From Martelella mediterranea (lineage in GTDB: Bacteria > Pseudomonadota > Alphaproteobacteria > Rhizobiales > Rhizobiaceae): 64,000 nucleotides of DNA. Shown here in pieces: positions 1 through 7,425 of the stretch. The notes under the pieces were generated by a model that saw only the letters and a list, made by a program, of their open reading frames with translations, was not told the origin of the DNA and ran no database searches. The stretch covers positions 1-64,000 of the forward strand of contig PVUG01000011.1 of assembly GCA_003001975.1 (NCBI GenBank), in the 5' to 3' direction. Each line of letters starts with the position of its first letter. The stretch's first letter is position 1. The position numbers and the translations under genes were made by a program.

Positions 1-116
1 ATGCCGCGGCGATTGTTGGGAATGGTCACGCAGGCGCCGCCGTCACTGACGACGAGATTGTCCTTGGCGACATCAATGCCGAAGCATCGATGCGGTGCAG
101 TGTGCAAAATGTCCAT
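1..116 (-). CDS. IS110-family transposase, N-terminal fragment (runs off window)
   Basis: The reverse strand opens with ATG at 116 and reads MDILHTAPHRCFGIDVAKD, followed by NLVV. GIDVAKD is the first acidic motif of the RuvC-like DEDD domain of IS110/IS1111 transposases. An AAAGGA ribosome binding site lies about 8 bases before the ATG. Only about 38 codons are inside the window, so intactness cannot be judged. These enzymes recombine DNA without conventional terminal inverted repeats. In the IS110 group the noncoding end upstream of the gene encodes the guide (bridge) RNA, and here that end would fall to the right of 116. No element boundary was identified. The family call rests on one motif and the start context. 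Confidence 0.7.
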   Translation of the reverse strand, partial: MDILHTAPHRCFGIDVAKDNLVVSDGGACVTIPNNRRG

Positions 117-698
117 TGTCCTGCTATCCTTTGCGGGCTTAGGATTGTTTGCGGGCGTCTTATGCCCAATCAACTCTCCAAGCGGTGAAGCAAAAGGCGG
201 CAGGGAGCCTTGATGACCTGGGGTGCTGTCCCAATCCTCGGACGGTCGCCTGTCGCCGGGACTGCGGGGACAAGCCCGCAGTCCCGCTTTAACAATAGAC
301 CGTTTTCAACAAACAATCCTCGGGCTTGACCCGAGGATCTAACCACCGCTCAGCACGAGCGGCGTTGGCGGCCCGTAATATATTGTATTTAAAAAGGTTT
401 TAGTCCGACACGTTTGTCGCATTGATGCGTGTTTAGATGCTCGGGACGAGCCCGAGCATGACGAATGAGGGTGAAGCAACCTTTGTCAGCAGTCTGACCT
501 CGCACCCTCCGGCGCGCGGTTTCGTGTGTCTTTCACCAATGGCTTTTCACATTCGAACGGTTGATTTTCATGTCTCAACCGCCTTCAATGTCAAAAATCC
601 GTTCGACTCCGCTGTCATGATTTAGCAGAATCCCATTCAATCGTTTTAAAAAAGCGCTATAACCGCCCAATCAAAGCATTTTCAGGGAGCACATCGAC
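117..698. other. Palindrome-rich intergenic region upstream of pgi
   Basis: This 582-base spacer has no convincing gene. A short ORF at 437-625 is made largely of repeat sequence. It contains three strong hairpins with similar cores: 258-285 (11-bp stem, loop GACAAG), 316-338 (9-bp stem, loop CTTGA) and 437-459 (9-bp stem, loop ACGAG). All carry CGGG-loop-CCCG. The last 60 bases before pgi are AT-richer and should hold its promoter, but no clear -35/-10 pair was found. The part next to position 116 may also be the noncoding end of the IS110-type element. Confidence 0.6.
316..462. repeat. RIME-like palindromic intergenic element, copy 1
   Basis: Two hairpin arms, 316-338 (ATCCTCGGG / CCCGAGGAT) and 437-459 (ATGCTCGGG / CCCGAGCAT), are separated by about 100 bases. 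The right arm ends in GAC. The same design recurs at 26489-26603 and 38380-38529. Rhizobial RIME elements are described as roughly 100-bp intergenic units with a large palindrome at each end, and these fit that plan. Assignment to a named family is by structure only. Confidence 0.6.
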
Positions 699-2324
699 AT
701 GAATGCCCTTCTCAATTCCCTCAAGGAAACGGCCGACAGGACAAGCGCCACGGATCTGCGCGCAGCATTTGCCGGCGACCCGGAGCGTTTCAGGAATTTC
801 AGCCTGCGGTTTGAAGACCTGCTGATGGATTTTTCCAAGATTGCCATCAATGCCGAGGTTCTTGACGCGCTCGTCAGGCTCGCCGCTGAAAAGGGCGTCG
901 AAGAAAAGCGCGCGGCCATGTTTGCGGGCGAAAAGATCAACATCACCGAAGACCGCGCCGTACTGCACACCGCGCTGCGCAACCGCGCCAACACGCCGGT
1001 CATGGTTGACGGCAAGGATGTCATGCCCGACGTCAACGACGTGCTCGACGCCATGGGCGAATTCTCCGAGGGCATTCGCAGCGGCAGCATCAACGGCGCC
1101 ACCGGCAAGGCCTTCACCGATGTTGTCAATATCGGCATTGGCGGTTCGGACCTTGGCCCGGCCATGACCACGCTGGCGCTGGCGCCTTATCACGACGGGC
1201 CGCGGCTGCATTACGTCTCCAATATCGACGGCGCGCATATCGCCGATACGATTGCCGGCCTCAATCCGGAAACGACGCTGTTCATCGTCGCCTCCAAGAC
1301 TTTCACCACCATCGAGACCATGACCAATGCCGGCACGGCGCGCAAATTCATCGCGGAAGCGCTTGGCGAAGAGGCTGTCGGCCATCATTTCTGCGCCGTT
1401 TCGACCGCGCTCGACAAGGTTGCCGATTTCGGCATCGATTCCTCGCGCGTGTTCGGCTTCTGGGACTGGGTCGGCGGACGTTATTCGATCTGGTCGGCAA
1501 TCGGCCTGCCACTGATGATCGCGATCGGGCAGAAGAATTTCGGCGCCTTCCTTGATGGCGCGCATGCCATCGACAGGCATTTCCAGGAAGCGCCGGTGAC
1601 CGAAAACCTGCCCTTCATGCTCGGCCTGATCGGCTATTACCAGCGTGTCGTGCTCGGCTATCCCTCGCGCGCCGTCATTCCCTATGACCAGCGCATGTCG
1701 CGGTTTGCCGCCTATCTTCAGCAGCTCGACATGGAGAGCAACGGCAAGTCGGTGACGATCAACTCCGAAGATGTGACCACGCCGACCGGCCCGATCGTCT
1801 GGGGCGAGCCCGGCACCAACGGCCAGCACGCGTTCTTCCAACTGCTCCACCAGGGCACCAACATCATCCCGATCGAATTCATGATCGCCGCCAACGGCCA
1901 TGAAACCGACCTGCGCCACCAGCACCAGTTGCTGATGGCCAATTGCCTGGCCCAGTCGGAAGCCCTGATGAAGGGGCGCACGCTGGAAGAGGCCAAGGCC
2001 CAGCTTCTCGACAAGGGCATGGATGCCGAAACGGCCGACAAGATCGCGCCGCACCGCGTGTTTTCCGGCAACCGCCCGTCGATCACCTTCGTCTATGATG
2101 CACTGACGCCTTATGCGCTTGGCCGGATGATCGCGCTTTACGAACATCGCGTCTTCGTCGAAGGCGTGCTTTTCGGCATCAATTCCTTCGATCAGTGGGG
2201 CGTGGAACTTGGCAAGGAACTTGCCACCGGTCTGCTGCCGGTGGTTTCGGGAAGTGAAAGCGCCGACGGGCACGATTCCTCGACCAAAGGTCTCGTTGCA
2301 ACCCTTCTTGCGGCGGCGCACTGA
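699..2324 (+). CDS. pgi: Glucose-6-phosphate isomerase
   Basis: It interconverts glucose 6-phosphate and fructose 6-phosphate in the cytoplasm, which in rhizobia feeds the Entner-Doudoroff and pentose-phosphate routes. The 541-residue protein is normal length for the bacterial family. Visible signatures are the sugar-phosphate loop [11 protein letters not shown] (about residues 144-154), [13 protein letters not shown] (367-379) with the catalytic Glu at 370, and [10 protein letters not shown] near the C-terminus with the expected catalytic Lys at 506. AGGGAG precedes the ATG at a suitable distance. It is transcribed away from the IS110-type fragment and toward the small exported-protein genes, which lie on the other strand. 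A long antisense ORF across the gene is a GC-rich shadow. Confidence 0.97.
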   Translation: MNALLNSLKETADRTSATDLRAAFAGDPERFRNFSLRFEDLLMDFSKIAINAEVLDALVRLAAEKGVEEKRAAMFAGEKINITEDRAVLHTALRNRANTPVMVDGKDVMPDVNDVLDAMGEFSEGIRSGSINGATGKAFTDVVNIGIGGSDLGPAMTTLALAPYHDGPRLHYVSNIDGAHIADTIAGLNPETTLFIVASKTFTTIETMTNAGTARKFIAEALGEEAVGHHFCAVSTALDKVADFGIDSSRVFGFWDWVGGRYSIWSAIGLPLMIAIGQKNFGAFLDGAHAIDRHFQEAPVTENLPFMLGLIGYYQRVVLGYPSRAVIPYDQRMSRFAAYLQQLDMESNGKSVTINSEDVTTPTGPIVWGEPGTNGQHAFFQLLHQGTNIIPIEFMIAANGHETDLRHQHQLLMANCLAQSEALMKGRTLEEAKAQLLDKGMDAETADKIAPHRVFSGNRPSITFVYDALTPYALGRMIALYEHRVFVEGVLFGINSFDQWGVELGKELATGLLPVVSGSESADGHDSSTKGLVATLLAAAH

Positions 2325-2469
2325 AGCCTGGTTCGTGAAATAGCGATCCGGGCGGGTGACCGTTCTGTCGGGACACGCCGGATCGCGTCCGGGCTTGCCG
2401 GACCTTTCCGGTTTCGGCCAACCCGAAAGACGTAATCGCCACTGCGGGCGAAGGTCTTGATTTAAGCAC

Positions 2470-2504
2470 AAAAAAAGGGCGGCCGCTTGTTGCGGCCGCC
2501 CTTT
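2470..2504 (-). terminator. Rho-independent terminator between pgi and the small exported-protein genes
   Basis: A perfect 10-bp GC-rich stem (2477-2486 with 2492-2501, loop TTGTT) is flanked by seven A's on the left and TTT on the right. Read on the minus strand the hairpin is followed by T7, a strong terminator for the gene ending at 2540. The weaker T3 on the plus strand may also help stop pgi transcripts. Confidence 0.85.
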
Positions 2505-2539
2505 ATGCTTTGCCCAGGGTAAGAGTAACGACGAGGAGA

Positions 2540-2776
2540 TTAGTCGTTGCTCTGACGAACCTGATCAACGAATTCAAGTTCGCCGTTTTCGCCAACGCGG
2601 AAGTAGTTGTCGAAGTGGTCACCGAACTTGTTGGTGCCTTCGATCATGACGGTGCTGCCGACCGGTGCCTTGGAAAGCGTACCGGTTTCCGGGATAGCCG
2701 ACGGCGAAAGCGCGAAGGCGGCCGGAGCGGCAGCGAGAACGGAAACGAGGGCGGCGGATGCAAAAATCTTCTTCAT
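2540..2776 (-). CDS. Small exported protein, paralogue 1 of a tandem trio
   Basis: A 78-residue protein of unknown function. It starts MKKIFASAALVSVLAAAP and has a clear Sec-type signal peptide with probable cleavage after AFA (residue 22), leaving a mature chain of about 56 residues. The mature part carries SAIPETGTLSKAP, a GSTV motif and FRVGENGELEFV, and has no cysteines. The ATG at 2776 is chosen because AGGAGA precedes it; an upstream in-frame extension lacks support. Two close paralogues follow at 2943 and 3342, so the trio arose by tandem duplication. The protein is probably periplasmic. I do not recognise the family. A terminator lies directly downstream. Confidence 0.75.
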   Translation of the reverse strand: MKKIFASAALVSVLAAAPAAFALSPSAIPETGTLSKAPVGSTVMIEGTNKFGDHFDNYFRVGENGELEFVDQVRQSND

Positions 2777-2942
2777 GGGAGTCTCTCCTGATTGGTTTTT
2801 AAAGTCTTGGGAGTGTTTGGGTTGCCCGAAAGCTATTCCACAGGCCGGCTTCATGCCTGACCTCGACGCTGACGGGCGGGTTTCGGGCTCAAGCTCGAGG
2901 GCCCCGTGCCCCGTCGCCCTTGCCCTGTCGCGCAAGCGATGA

Positions 2943-3173
2943 TCAGTTCATGCGGAACTGGTCGACGAACTCCAGTTCGCCGTCTTCACCCACGCGGAAA
3001 TAGTTGTCGTACTGGTTGCCGAACTTGCCGGTCGACTGGATCACGACTGTGCTGCCGGTCGGAGCCTTGGTCAGCGTGCCGGTTTCCGGGATAGCCGAAG
3101 GCTGGATGGCGAACGCAGCCGGGGCAGCCGCAAGAACGGAAACCAGGGCGGCGGATGCGAAAATCTTCTTCAT
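2943..3173 (-). CDS. Small exported protein, paralogue 2 of a tandem trio
   Basis: A 76-residue protein whose signal peptide is nearly identical to that of paralogue 1 (MKKIFASAALVSVLAAAP, then AAFA). The mature region shares QPSAIPETGTLTKAP, GSTVVI, GKFGNQYDNYFRVGEDGE and LEFVDQ. The ATG at 3173 has AGGAG about 8 bases upstream. A perfect 16-base palindrome lies about 43 bases upstream of the start, within a longer block also found upstream of paralogue 3. Conservation of the mature domain as well as the leader suggests all three copies are functional. Function is unknown. Confidence 0.75.
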   Translation of the reverse strand: MKKIFASAALVSVLAAAPAAFAIQPSAIPETGTLTKAPTGSTVVIQSTGKFGNQYDNYFRVGEDGELEFVDQFRMN

Positions 3174-3215
3174 GACAGTCTCCTGACTGATTCTATCTGA
3201 TGGTTCAGATGTAGT

Positions 3216-3236
3216 TTTAATCAATTGATTAACAAG
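3216..3236 (-). promoter_or_regulatory. Palindromic upstream element of paralogue 2
   Basis: Contains the perfect 16-base palindrome TTAATCAATTGATTAA (3217-3232) inside a 21-base block. The block recurs with 17 of 21 identities at 3627-3647, upstream of paralogue 3. It lies 43 bases before the start codon, in the position expected for a promoter or operator. No such block was seen before paralogue 1. Confidence 0.5.
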
Positions 3237-3341
3237 AGGCTCAAAGCGATGTAAGCGAAATTTTTTGATCGCTCTGCGGGTTTTGAGCGGCGGGCCTGGA
3301 GCCGTTCAGCCCCTTGCCCGCGCCTCTTTTATCGTGTGAAA

Positions 3342-3572
3342 TCAGTTCACTGTGTCCTGGAAAACGAATTCCAGTTCGCCGTTTTCAGCAACACGGAAGT
3401 AGTTCTGGTAACGGTTGCCGAACTTGCCGGTCGATTCGATGGTAACCGTGCTACCGACAGGGGCCTTGGTGAGCGTGCCGGTTTCCGGGATAGCCGAAGG
3501 CTGAAGCGCGAAGGCGGCCGGAGCGGCGGCAAGAACAGAGACCAGGGCGGCGGATGCGATAAACTTGGACAT
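3342..3572 (-). CDS. Small exported protein, paralogue 3 of a tandem trio
   Basis: A 76-residue protein starting MSKFIASAALVSVLAAAP, with a signal peptide cleaved after AFA, then QPSAIPETGTLTKAP, GSTVTIESTGKFGNRYQNYF and RVAENGELEFV. The C-terminus diverges (FQDTVN). AGGAG lies upstream of the ATG. It is the first gene of the trio in transcription order. Spacers of 117 and 168 bases carrying their own ribosome sites separate the three, so each may have its own promoter. Function is unknown. The repeated mature motif points to a small periplasmic or surface domain, not a random ORF. Confidence 0.75.
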   Translation of the reverse strand: MSKFIASAALVSVLAAAPAAFALQPSAIPETGTLTKAPVGSTVTIESTGKFGNRYQNYFRVAENGELEFVFQDTVN

Positions 3573-3626
3573 TGTGATGAACTCCTGTGTGTCATCGTTG
3601 TTTCGTTCGATGACCGGGAGTTAGGA

Positions 3627-3647
3627 TTTAATCGGATGATCAACAAG
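3627..3647 (-). promoter_or_regulatory. Upstream element of paralogue 3, shared with paralogue 2
   Basis: TTTAATC and TGATCAACAAG flank a three-base variable centre. The element at 3216-3236 has the same outer sequence with a different centre and one other change. It lies 55 bases before the ATG. The shared block in otherwise divergent spacers suggests a common regulator or promoter. Confidence 0.45.
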
Positions 3648-3824
3648 ACGCCATTTTCGCACCGCTGCGTTGTCAAAATGTTGACACTCTCCGGCGGGCG
3701 TTCACTGAAACAGCGCGCACGCCTCACAATCCAGCGCACCGGGCAATAGAATTATTCTTTTATTATCAATAGGATATATATGCGCATCACAGGCGCGCGC
3801 GGCTGGCTGAGGTGACCCGCGCAT

Positions 3825-3852
3825 CAAAAAACCCGGCCGCAAGGACCGGGTT
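3825..3852 (-). terminator. Rho-independent terminator of tal
   Basis: AACCCGG (3830-3836) pairs with CCGGGTT (3846-3852). On the minus strand the stem is followed by a run of six T's (the A's at 3826-3831). It lies 30 bases beyond the tal stop codon. Confidence 0.8.
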
Positions 3853-3881
3853 GATTTTTGTGCAATCTGACGTTTTCGTGA

Positions 3882-4838
3882 TCAGGCGTCGAGTTCTTTT
3901 GCCACTTTCGTGCGCAGTTTTCCGAGGTCGGCGGCAAAATTACGGATGCCTTCGGCCAGCTTTTCGGTCGCCATGGCGTCTTCGTTCATCATCCAGCGGA
4001 AGGTCTGCTCGTCCATTTCGACCTTCGGTTCGGCTTCGAAGGTTTCCGGTGCAAGCTTGCGTTCCAGCTTGCCTTCGTCATTGGCCAGTTCCTCGAGCAG
4101 GTTCGGCGAGATGGTCAGACGGTCGCATCCGGCCAGACCTTCGATTTCACCGGTATTGCGGAACGATGCGCCCATGACCACGGTGCTGATGCCATTGGCC
4201 TTGTAGTAATTGTAGATCGAACGCACCGACAGGACGCCCGGATCGGTTTCGGCGGTGTAGTCCTCGCCGGTGGCCTTCTTGTACCAGTCAAGGATACGGC
4301 CGACGAAGGGCGAAATCAGGAAAGCGCCGGCATCGGCGCAGGCAATCGCCTGGCATTTGGAGAACAGCAGCGTCAGGTTGCAGTCGATGCCTTCCTTCTG
4401 CAGCACTTCGCAGGCGCGAATGCCTTCCCATGTGGAAGCCAGCTTGATGAGGATACGGTCCTTGCCGATGCCGCGCTCTTCATAGGCCGCGATAATTTCA
4501 CGGGCCTTGGCAATCGAGCCTTCGGTGTTGAACGACAGGTCGGCGTCGACTTCGGTGGAAACCCGGCCAGGCACCAGCTTGACGAGAGCCTCGCCGACAT
4601 CGATGGCAAGGCGGCTGGCGACGGCTGCAACGACGTCATCCTTGTCGCCGGACTGCGCCTTGCCCCATTTGATGGCGTCGGCAAACTGCTCGTCGAACAT
4701 ATCGGTCGACAGCGCCTTGAGCACGATGCTGGGGTTGGTCGTGCAATCGACCGGTTTGATCTTGGCGACGGCCTTGATGTCGCCGGTATCAGCGACGACC
4801 GTCGTCATCTCGCGCAATTGGTCAAGTTTGGAAGCCAT
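3882..4838 (-). CDS. tal: Transaldolase
   Basis: It transfers a dihydroxyacetone unit between sedoheptulose 7-phosphate and glyceraldehyde 3-phosphate in the non-oxidative pentose-phosphate pathway. The chosen start [20 protein letters not shown] gives 318 residues, typical of the TalB-type family; an AAGGA site precedes it, and an in-frame MKIM lies three codons upstream. [10 protein letters not shown] (about residues 28-37) is the family N-terminal motif, and [14 protein letters not shown] carries the Schiff-base Lys at residue 132. It lies close to pgi, its partner in sugar-phosphate metabolism, but is transcribed separately and has its own terminator. Confidence 0.96.
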   Translation of the reverse strand: MASKLDQLREMTTVVADTGDIKAVAKIKPVDCTTNPSIVLKALSTDMFDEQFADAIKWGKAQSGDKDDVVAAVASRLAIDVGEALVKLVPGRVSTEVDADLSFNTEGSIAKAREIIAAYEERGIGKDRILIKLASTWEGIRACEVLQKEGIDCNLTLLFSKCQAIACADAGAFLISPFVGRILDWYKKATGEDYTAETDPGVLSVRSIYNYYKANGISTVVMGASFRNTGEIEGLAGCDRLTISPNLLEELANDEGKLERKLAPETFEAEPKVEMDEQTFRWMMNEDAMATEKLAEGIRNFAADLGKLRTKVAKELDA

Positions 4839-5169
4839 GATCTTCATCCTTCGTTTTCCGGGTCCGCGACACGATGGCTTGCGGACCGCTTTCAATTTCG
4901 ATGCCAAACAGCGTTCGCGCTATTTCCGCGCGGTCTGCCAGTAGGTTAACGCGCCGCGGTGATCTTTCAATGACTGTTGGCAAACATCGGCGCCGGACGC
5001 AAGCGCCGACGTCCGCTGAATTTCGCCCGCGAGTATCGCAAAGCGCCATTTTTCGAGTCAAGGCAGGATATCAATCGATTTAGACTTGTGTTTGACCGTG
5101 CTCAAACAATGTCGGGAAAAAACAGCGCGTTGTCACAACGCGCCGTCCGGGGCCTGGTCAGATCCGGCA
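4839..5169. other. Intergenic region between the Ada-like gene and tal
   Basis: No gene was recognised in these 331 bases. Short ORFs here have neither ribosome sites nor recognisable motifs. The left part must carry the tal promoter (minus strand). The right part holds the terminator of the Ada-like gene. Confidence 0.5.
5117..5143 (-). terminator. Rho-independent terminator of the Ada-like gene
   Basis: GCGCGTTGT (5125-5133) and ACAACGCGC (5135-5143) form a near-perfect palindrome. On the minus strand it is followed by TG and then six T's (A's at 5117-5122). It lies 26 bases after the stop codon. Confidence 0.8.
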
Positions 5170-6054
5170 TCAGACCTGCCCTGCCTCCCAGCCAAGCATG
5201 GCGCGCTTGCGGGTCAGGCCCCAGTGATAGCCGGTCAGCGCACCGGATTTGCCGATAGCGCGATGGCAGGGCACGACGAAGGATATCGGATTGCGGCCGA
5301 TGGCAGCGCCGACCGCGCGGGACGCCTTGGGGCGGCCGATCTCGCGGGCGATGTCGGAATAGGTTTTGGCCGTGCCCAGCGGGATTTTCAGAAGGCTTTC
5401 CCAGACCTGAACCTGAAAATCCGTCCCGATCAGCACGACCTTGAGCGGGCGTTCCGGTGTCCACTCCGCCGGATCGAAGATCCGCCGGGCAAAAGCCTCC
5501 GTCATGACCCAGTCCTCGACATAGCAGGCCTGCGGCCAGCGGGCGGACATGTCTTCAAGGGCAGCCTTTTCCTCACCCGGATCGGCAAAGGCGATGCCGG
5601 CAAGCCCGCGTTCGGTTGCCATCACCAGTGCGGTACCGAAGGGCGAGGCATGAAAACCGTAACGGATGACAAGCCCGCCGCCGCCGGCCTTCCACTCACC
5701 GGGCGACATGCTCTCATGCGTCACGAACAGATCGTGCAGACGCCCCGGGCCGGAAAGGCCGAGTTCATAGGACGTGTCGAGAAGCGGCAACTTCTCCTCG
5801 CCGAGCAGGCGCTTGGCGTGGTCGAGCGTGATGGCCTGGAGAAAAGCCTTGGGCGACAGCCCGGCCCATCGGGTAAACGTCTTCTGCAATGTGGTTGGCG
5901 ACATGTCGAGCCGCCGGGCAATGGTCTCAAGCCCCGGCTGATCGCGGTATTCCTCGCTGATGATCGCTATCACCTGGCGCACGATATCATAGTCCGCATC
6001 GCGCGGCGTGTTGTCGACGGCATTATCGGAAATGGTGTCAGCGAGGATGTTCAT
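5170..6054 (-). CDS. AraC-type HTH / O6-methylguanine-DNA methyltransferase fusion (Ada-like, no N-terminal Ada domain)
   Basis: A 294-residue protein. Residues about 20-125 form an AraC-type double HTH (LETIARRLDMSPTTLQKTF; SPKAFLQAITLDHAKRLL). Residues about 205-290 form an alkylguanine methyltransferase domain with PCHRAIGKSG, where Cys263 is the methyl acceptor. The family transfers O6-methyl groups from DNA to this cysteine in a suicide reaction. Full Ada also has an N-terminal zinc domain whose cysteine accepts methylphosphotriester methyl groups and switches on transcription; that domain is absent, as in many alphaproteobacterial homologues. AAGGAGC precedes the start. A dedicated terminator follows. 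Confidence 0.9.
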   Translation of the reverse strand: MNILADTISDNAVDNTPRDADYDIVRQVIAIISEEYRDQPGLETIARRLDMSPTTLQKTFTRWAGLSPKAFLQAITLDHAKRLLGEEKLPLLDTSYELGLSGPGRLHDLFVTHESMSPGEWKAGGGGLVIRYGFHASPFGTALVMATERGLAGIAFADPGEEKAALEDMSARWPQACYVEDWVMTEAFARRIFDPAEWTPERPLKVVLIGTDFQVQVWESLLKIPLGTAKTYSDIAREIGRPKASRAVGAAIGRNPISFVVPCHRAIGKSGALTGYHWGLTRKRAMLGWEAGQV

Positions 6055-6130
6055 CGGTTTCGGGCTCCTTCAATCCATGAAGGAAACATGCTTTTTGCCG
6101 TCACGACCACCCGAAACTTGCCGGTACCCG

Positions 6131-6622
6131 TCATATGCGCTGTTTTACGGTGGCAAGAGCCTGACGAAAGGCGGCGGCAAAGCTCTCCCGATCATCCGGA
6201 TTGAGAAAGGCGCCGATCTCGAGCCGCGCGTCGCGGCTTAAAAGCCGCATGCCGGTAATGCCGAATTCATCGTGACGGTCGACGGCAAAGCGCGTCCCGA
6301 ACGGATTGAAACGGGTTTCAACCATGCGCCCCGAAGGCGCCACCTGCCGCACCGAGACGCAAAGCCTTGAAACAGAAACATGTTCGCGCATCCTGGCCGA
6401 GCGGTAGGACAGCCTGAAAGCGCCATAAAGCGCAACGAATGCCAGCGCGCAGTAAAGCGCGATCGGCCAGGCGCCGTGAGCAGCAAACCAGAGCGCATTG
6501 GGAAAGAAGCCGACCGCAGCAAGTGCGAGCAGCACACGAAACCCCTTGCGCCCCAGGGAGCGATGGGGGAAAAGTTCAGCCGAGAACACCGGCCTGTCCT
6601 CAAACGCGGTCACATCGGTCAT
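6131..6622 (-). CDS. DUF2244 domain integral membrane protein
   Basis: A protein of about 163 residues beginning MTDVTAFEDRPVFSAEL. Two adjacent hydrophobic segments lie near residues 33-75 (GFRVLLALAAVGFFPNALWF; IALYCALAFVALYGAF), followed by a soluble region with SVSRLCVSVRQVAPSGRMVETRFNPF. Length and arrangement match DUF2244, a membrane family of unknown function. The ATG at 6622 is preferred; a TTG at 6643 is in frame but neither has a clear ribosome site. It is divergent from nth, with only 27 bases between the start codons, an arrangement I associate with rhizobial genomes. Confidence 0.75.
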   Translation of the reverse strand: MTDVTAFEDRPVFSAELFPHRSLGRKGFRVLLALAAVGFFPNALWFAAHGAWPIALYCALAFVALYGAFRLSYRSARMREHVSVSRLCVSVRQVAPSGRMVETRFNPFGTRFAVDRHDEFGITGMRLLSRDARLEIGAFLNPDDRESFAAAFRQALATVKQRI

Positions 6623-6649
6623 GGGCAGAATGCAAGCGATCAAACAAAC

Positions 6650-7402
6650 ATGATAAAAGCCAAGTCATCAGTGAGCACCCAAAGAGCGAAAAAGTCAAAT
6701 CCGGGCGCGTCCGGCAAGCGCGGATCGGCCCGCTCGGCCTATTCGAAGGATGAAATCCGGGAAATCTTCCGCCGGTTTTCGGTGCAGCGACCGGAGCCGA
6801 AGGGCGAGCTGGAACACACCAATGCCTTCACGCTGCTGGTTGCCGTTGCGCTTTCCGCACAGGCCACCGATGTCGGCGTCAACAAGGCGACCCGGGCACT
6901 GTTCGCCGTCGTCGACACACCGGAAAAGATGCTGGAACTCGGCGAGGAAGGGCTGATTTCCTACATCAAGACCATCGGGCTTTATCGCAACAAGGCCAAA
7001 AACGTGATCGCGATGAGCCGGAAGCTGATCGATGAATTCGGCGGCGCGGTTCCGAAAACGCGCGAGGAACTGGTCAGCCTGCCCGGCGTCGGCCGCAAGA
7101 CCGCCAATGTGGTGATGTCCATGGCGTTCGGCGAGGCGACGATTGCCGTCGATACCCATATCTTCCGCATCGCCAACCGCACCGGTCTGGCGCCCGGCAA
7201 GACGCCGGATCAGGTGGAGGCAAAGCTCGAAAAGATCATCCCGCCGGATTATCTGTTCCACGCCCATCACTGGCTGATCCTGCACGGGCGCTATGTCTGC
7301 AAGGCCCGCAAGCCGGACTGTCCGGCCTGCGTCATCGCCGATATCTGCAAGGCGGCGGAGAAGACCAGCGAGATGCCGGCACCGTTGGTGCCGCTTACCT
7401 GA
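6650..7402 (+). CDS. nth: Endonuclease III (DNA glycosylase/AP lyase)
   Basis: Removes oxidised pyrimidines and nicks abasic sites in base excision repair. From the ATG at 6650 it has 250 residues, with a basic N-terminal extension of about 30 residues before the catalytic fold. The helix-hairpin-helix LPGVGRKTANVV carries the catalytic Lys150, and VDTHIFRIANR holds the catalytic Asp168. Cysteines at 217, 224, 227 and 233 form the C-X6-C-X2-C-X5-C [4Fe-4S] motif. The reading frame is open further upstream, but that part overlaps the divergent DUF2244 gene and is unlikely to be coding. No strong ribosome site is visible, so the start carries some uncertainty. Confidence 0.93.
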   Translation: MIKAKSSVSTQRAKKSNPGASGKRGSARSAYSKDEIREIFRRFSVQRPEPKGELEHTNAFTLLVAVALSAQATDVGVNKATRALFAVVDTPEKMLELGEEGLISYIKTIGLYRNKAKNVIAMSRKLIDEFGGAVPKTREELVSLPGVGRKTANVVMSMAFGEATIAVDTHIFRIANRTGLAPGKTPDQVEAKLEKIIPPDYLFHAHHWLILHGRYVCKARKPDCPACVIADICKAAEKTSEMPAPLVPLT

Positions 7403-7425
7403 ACTGAGCCTCTCCGCCGTTTTTG

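Larger units (their letters stand above)
3573..3881. other. Intergenic region between the small-protein trio and tal
   Basis: No gene was seen in this 309-base stretch. It holds the upstream element of paralogue 3 (3627-3647) and an AT-rich patch near 3750-3785. The tal terminator sits at its right end. A TTGACA-like hexamer occurs near 3680 but no matching -10 could be assigned. Confidence 0.6.

Noticed and set aside
437-625. 62-codon ORF before pgi
   Set aside because: Its first part is the right arm of a RIME-like repeat and no ribosome site precedes it.
657-2471. 604-codon ORF antisense to pgi
   Set aside because: It is the mirror of a well-supported pgi frame in GC-rich DNA, with no domain or ribosome site.
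3004-3186. Antisense ORFs over the small exported-protein genes
   Set aside because: They mirror the duplicated minus-strand genes, which have signal peptides and ribosome sites.
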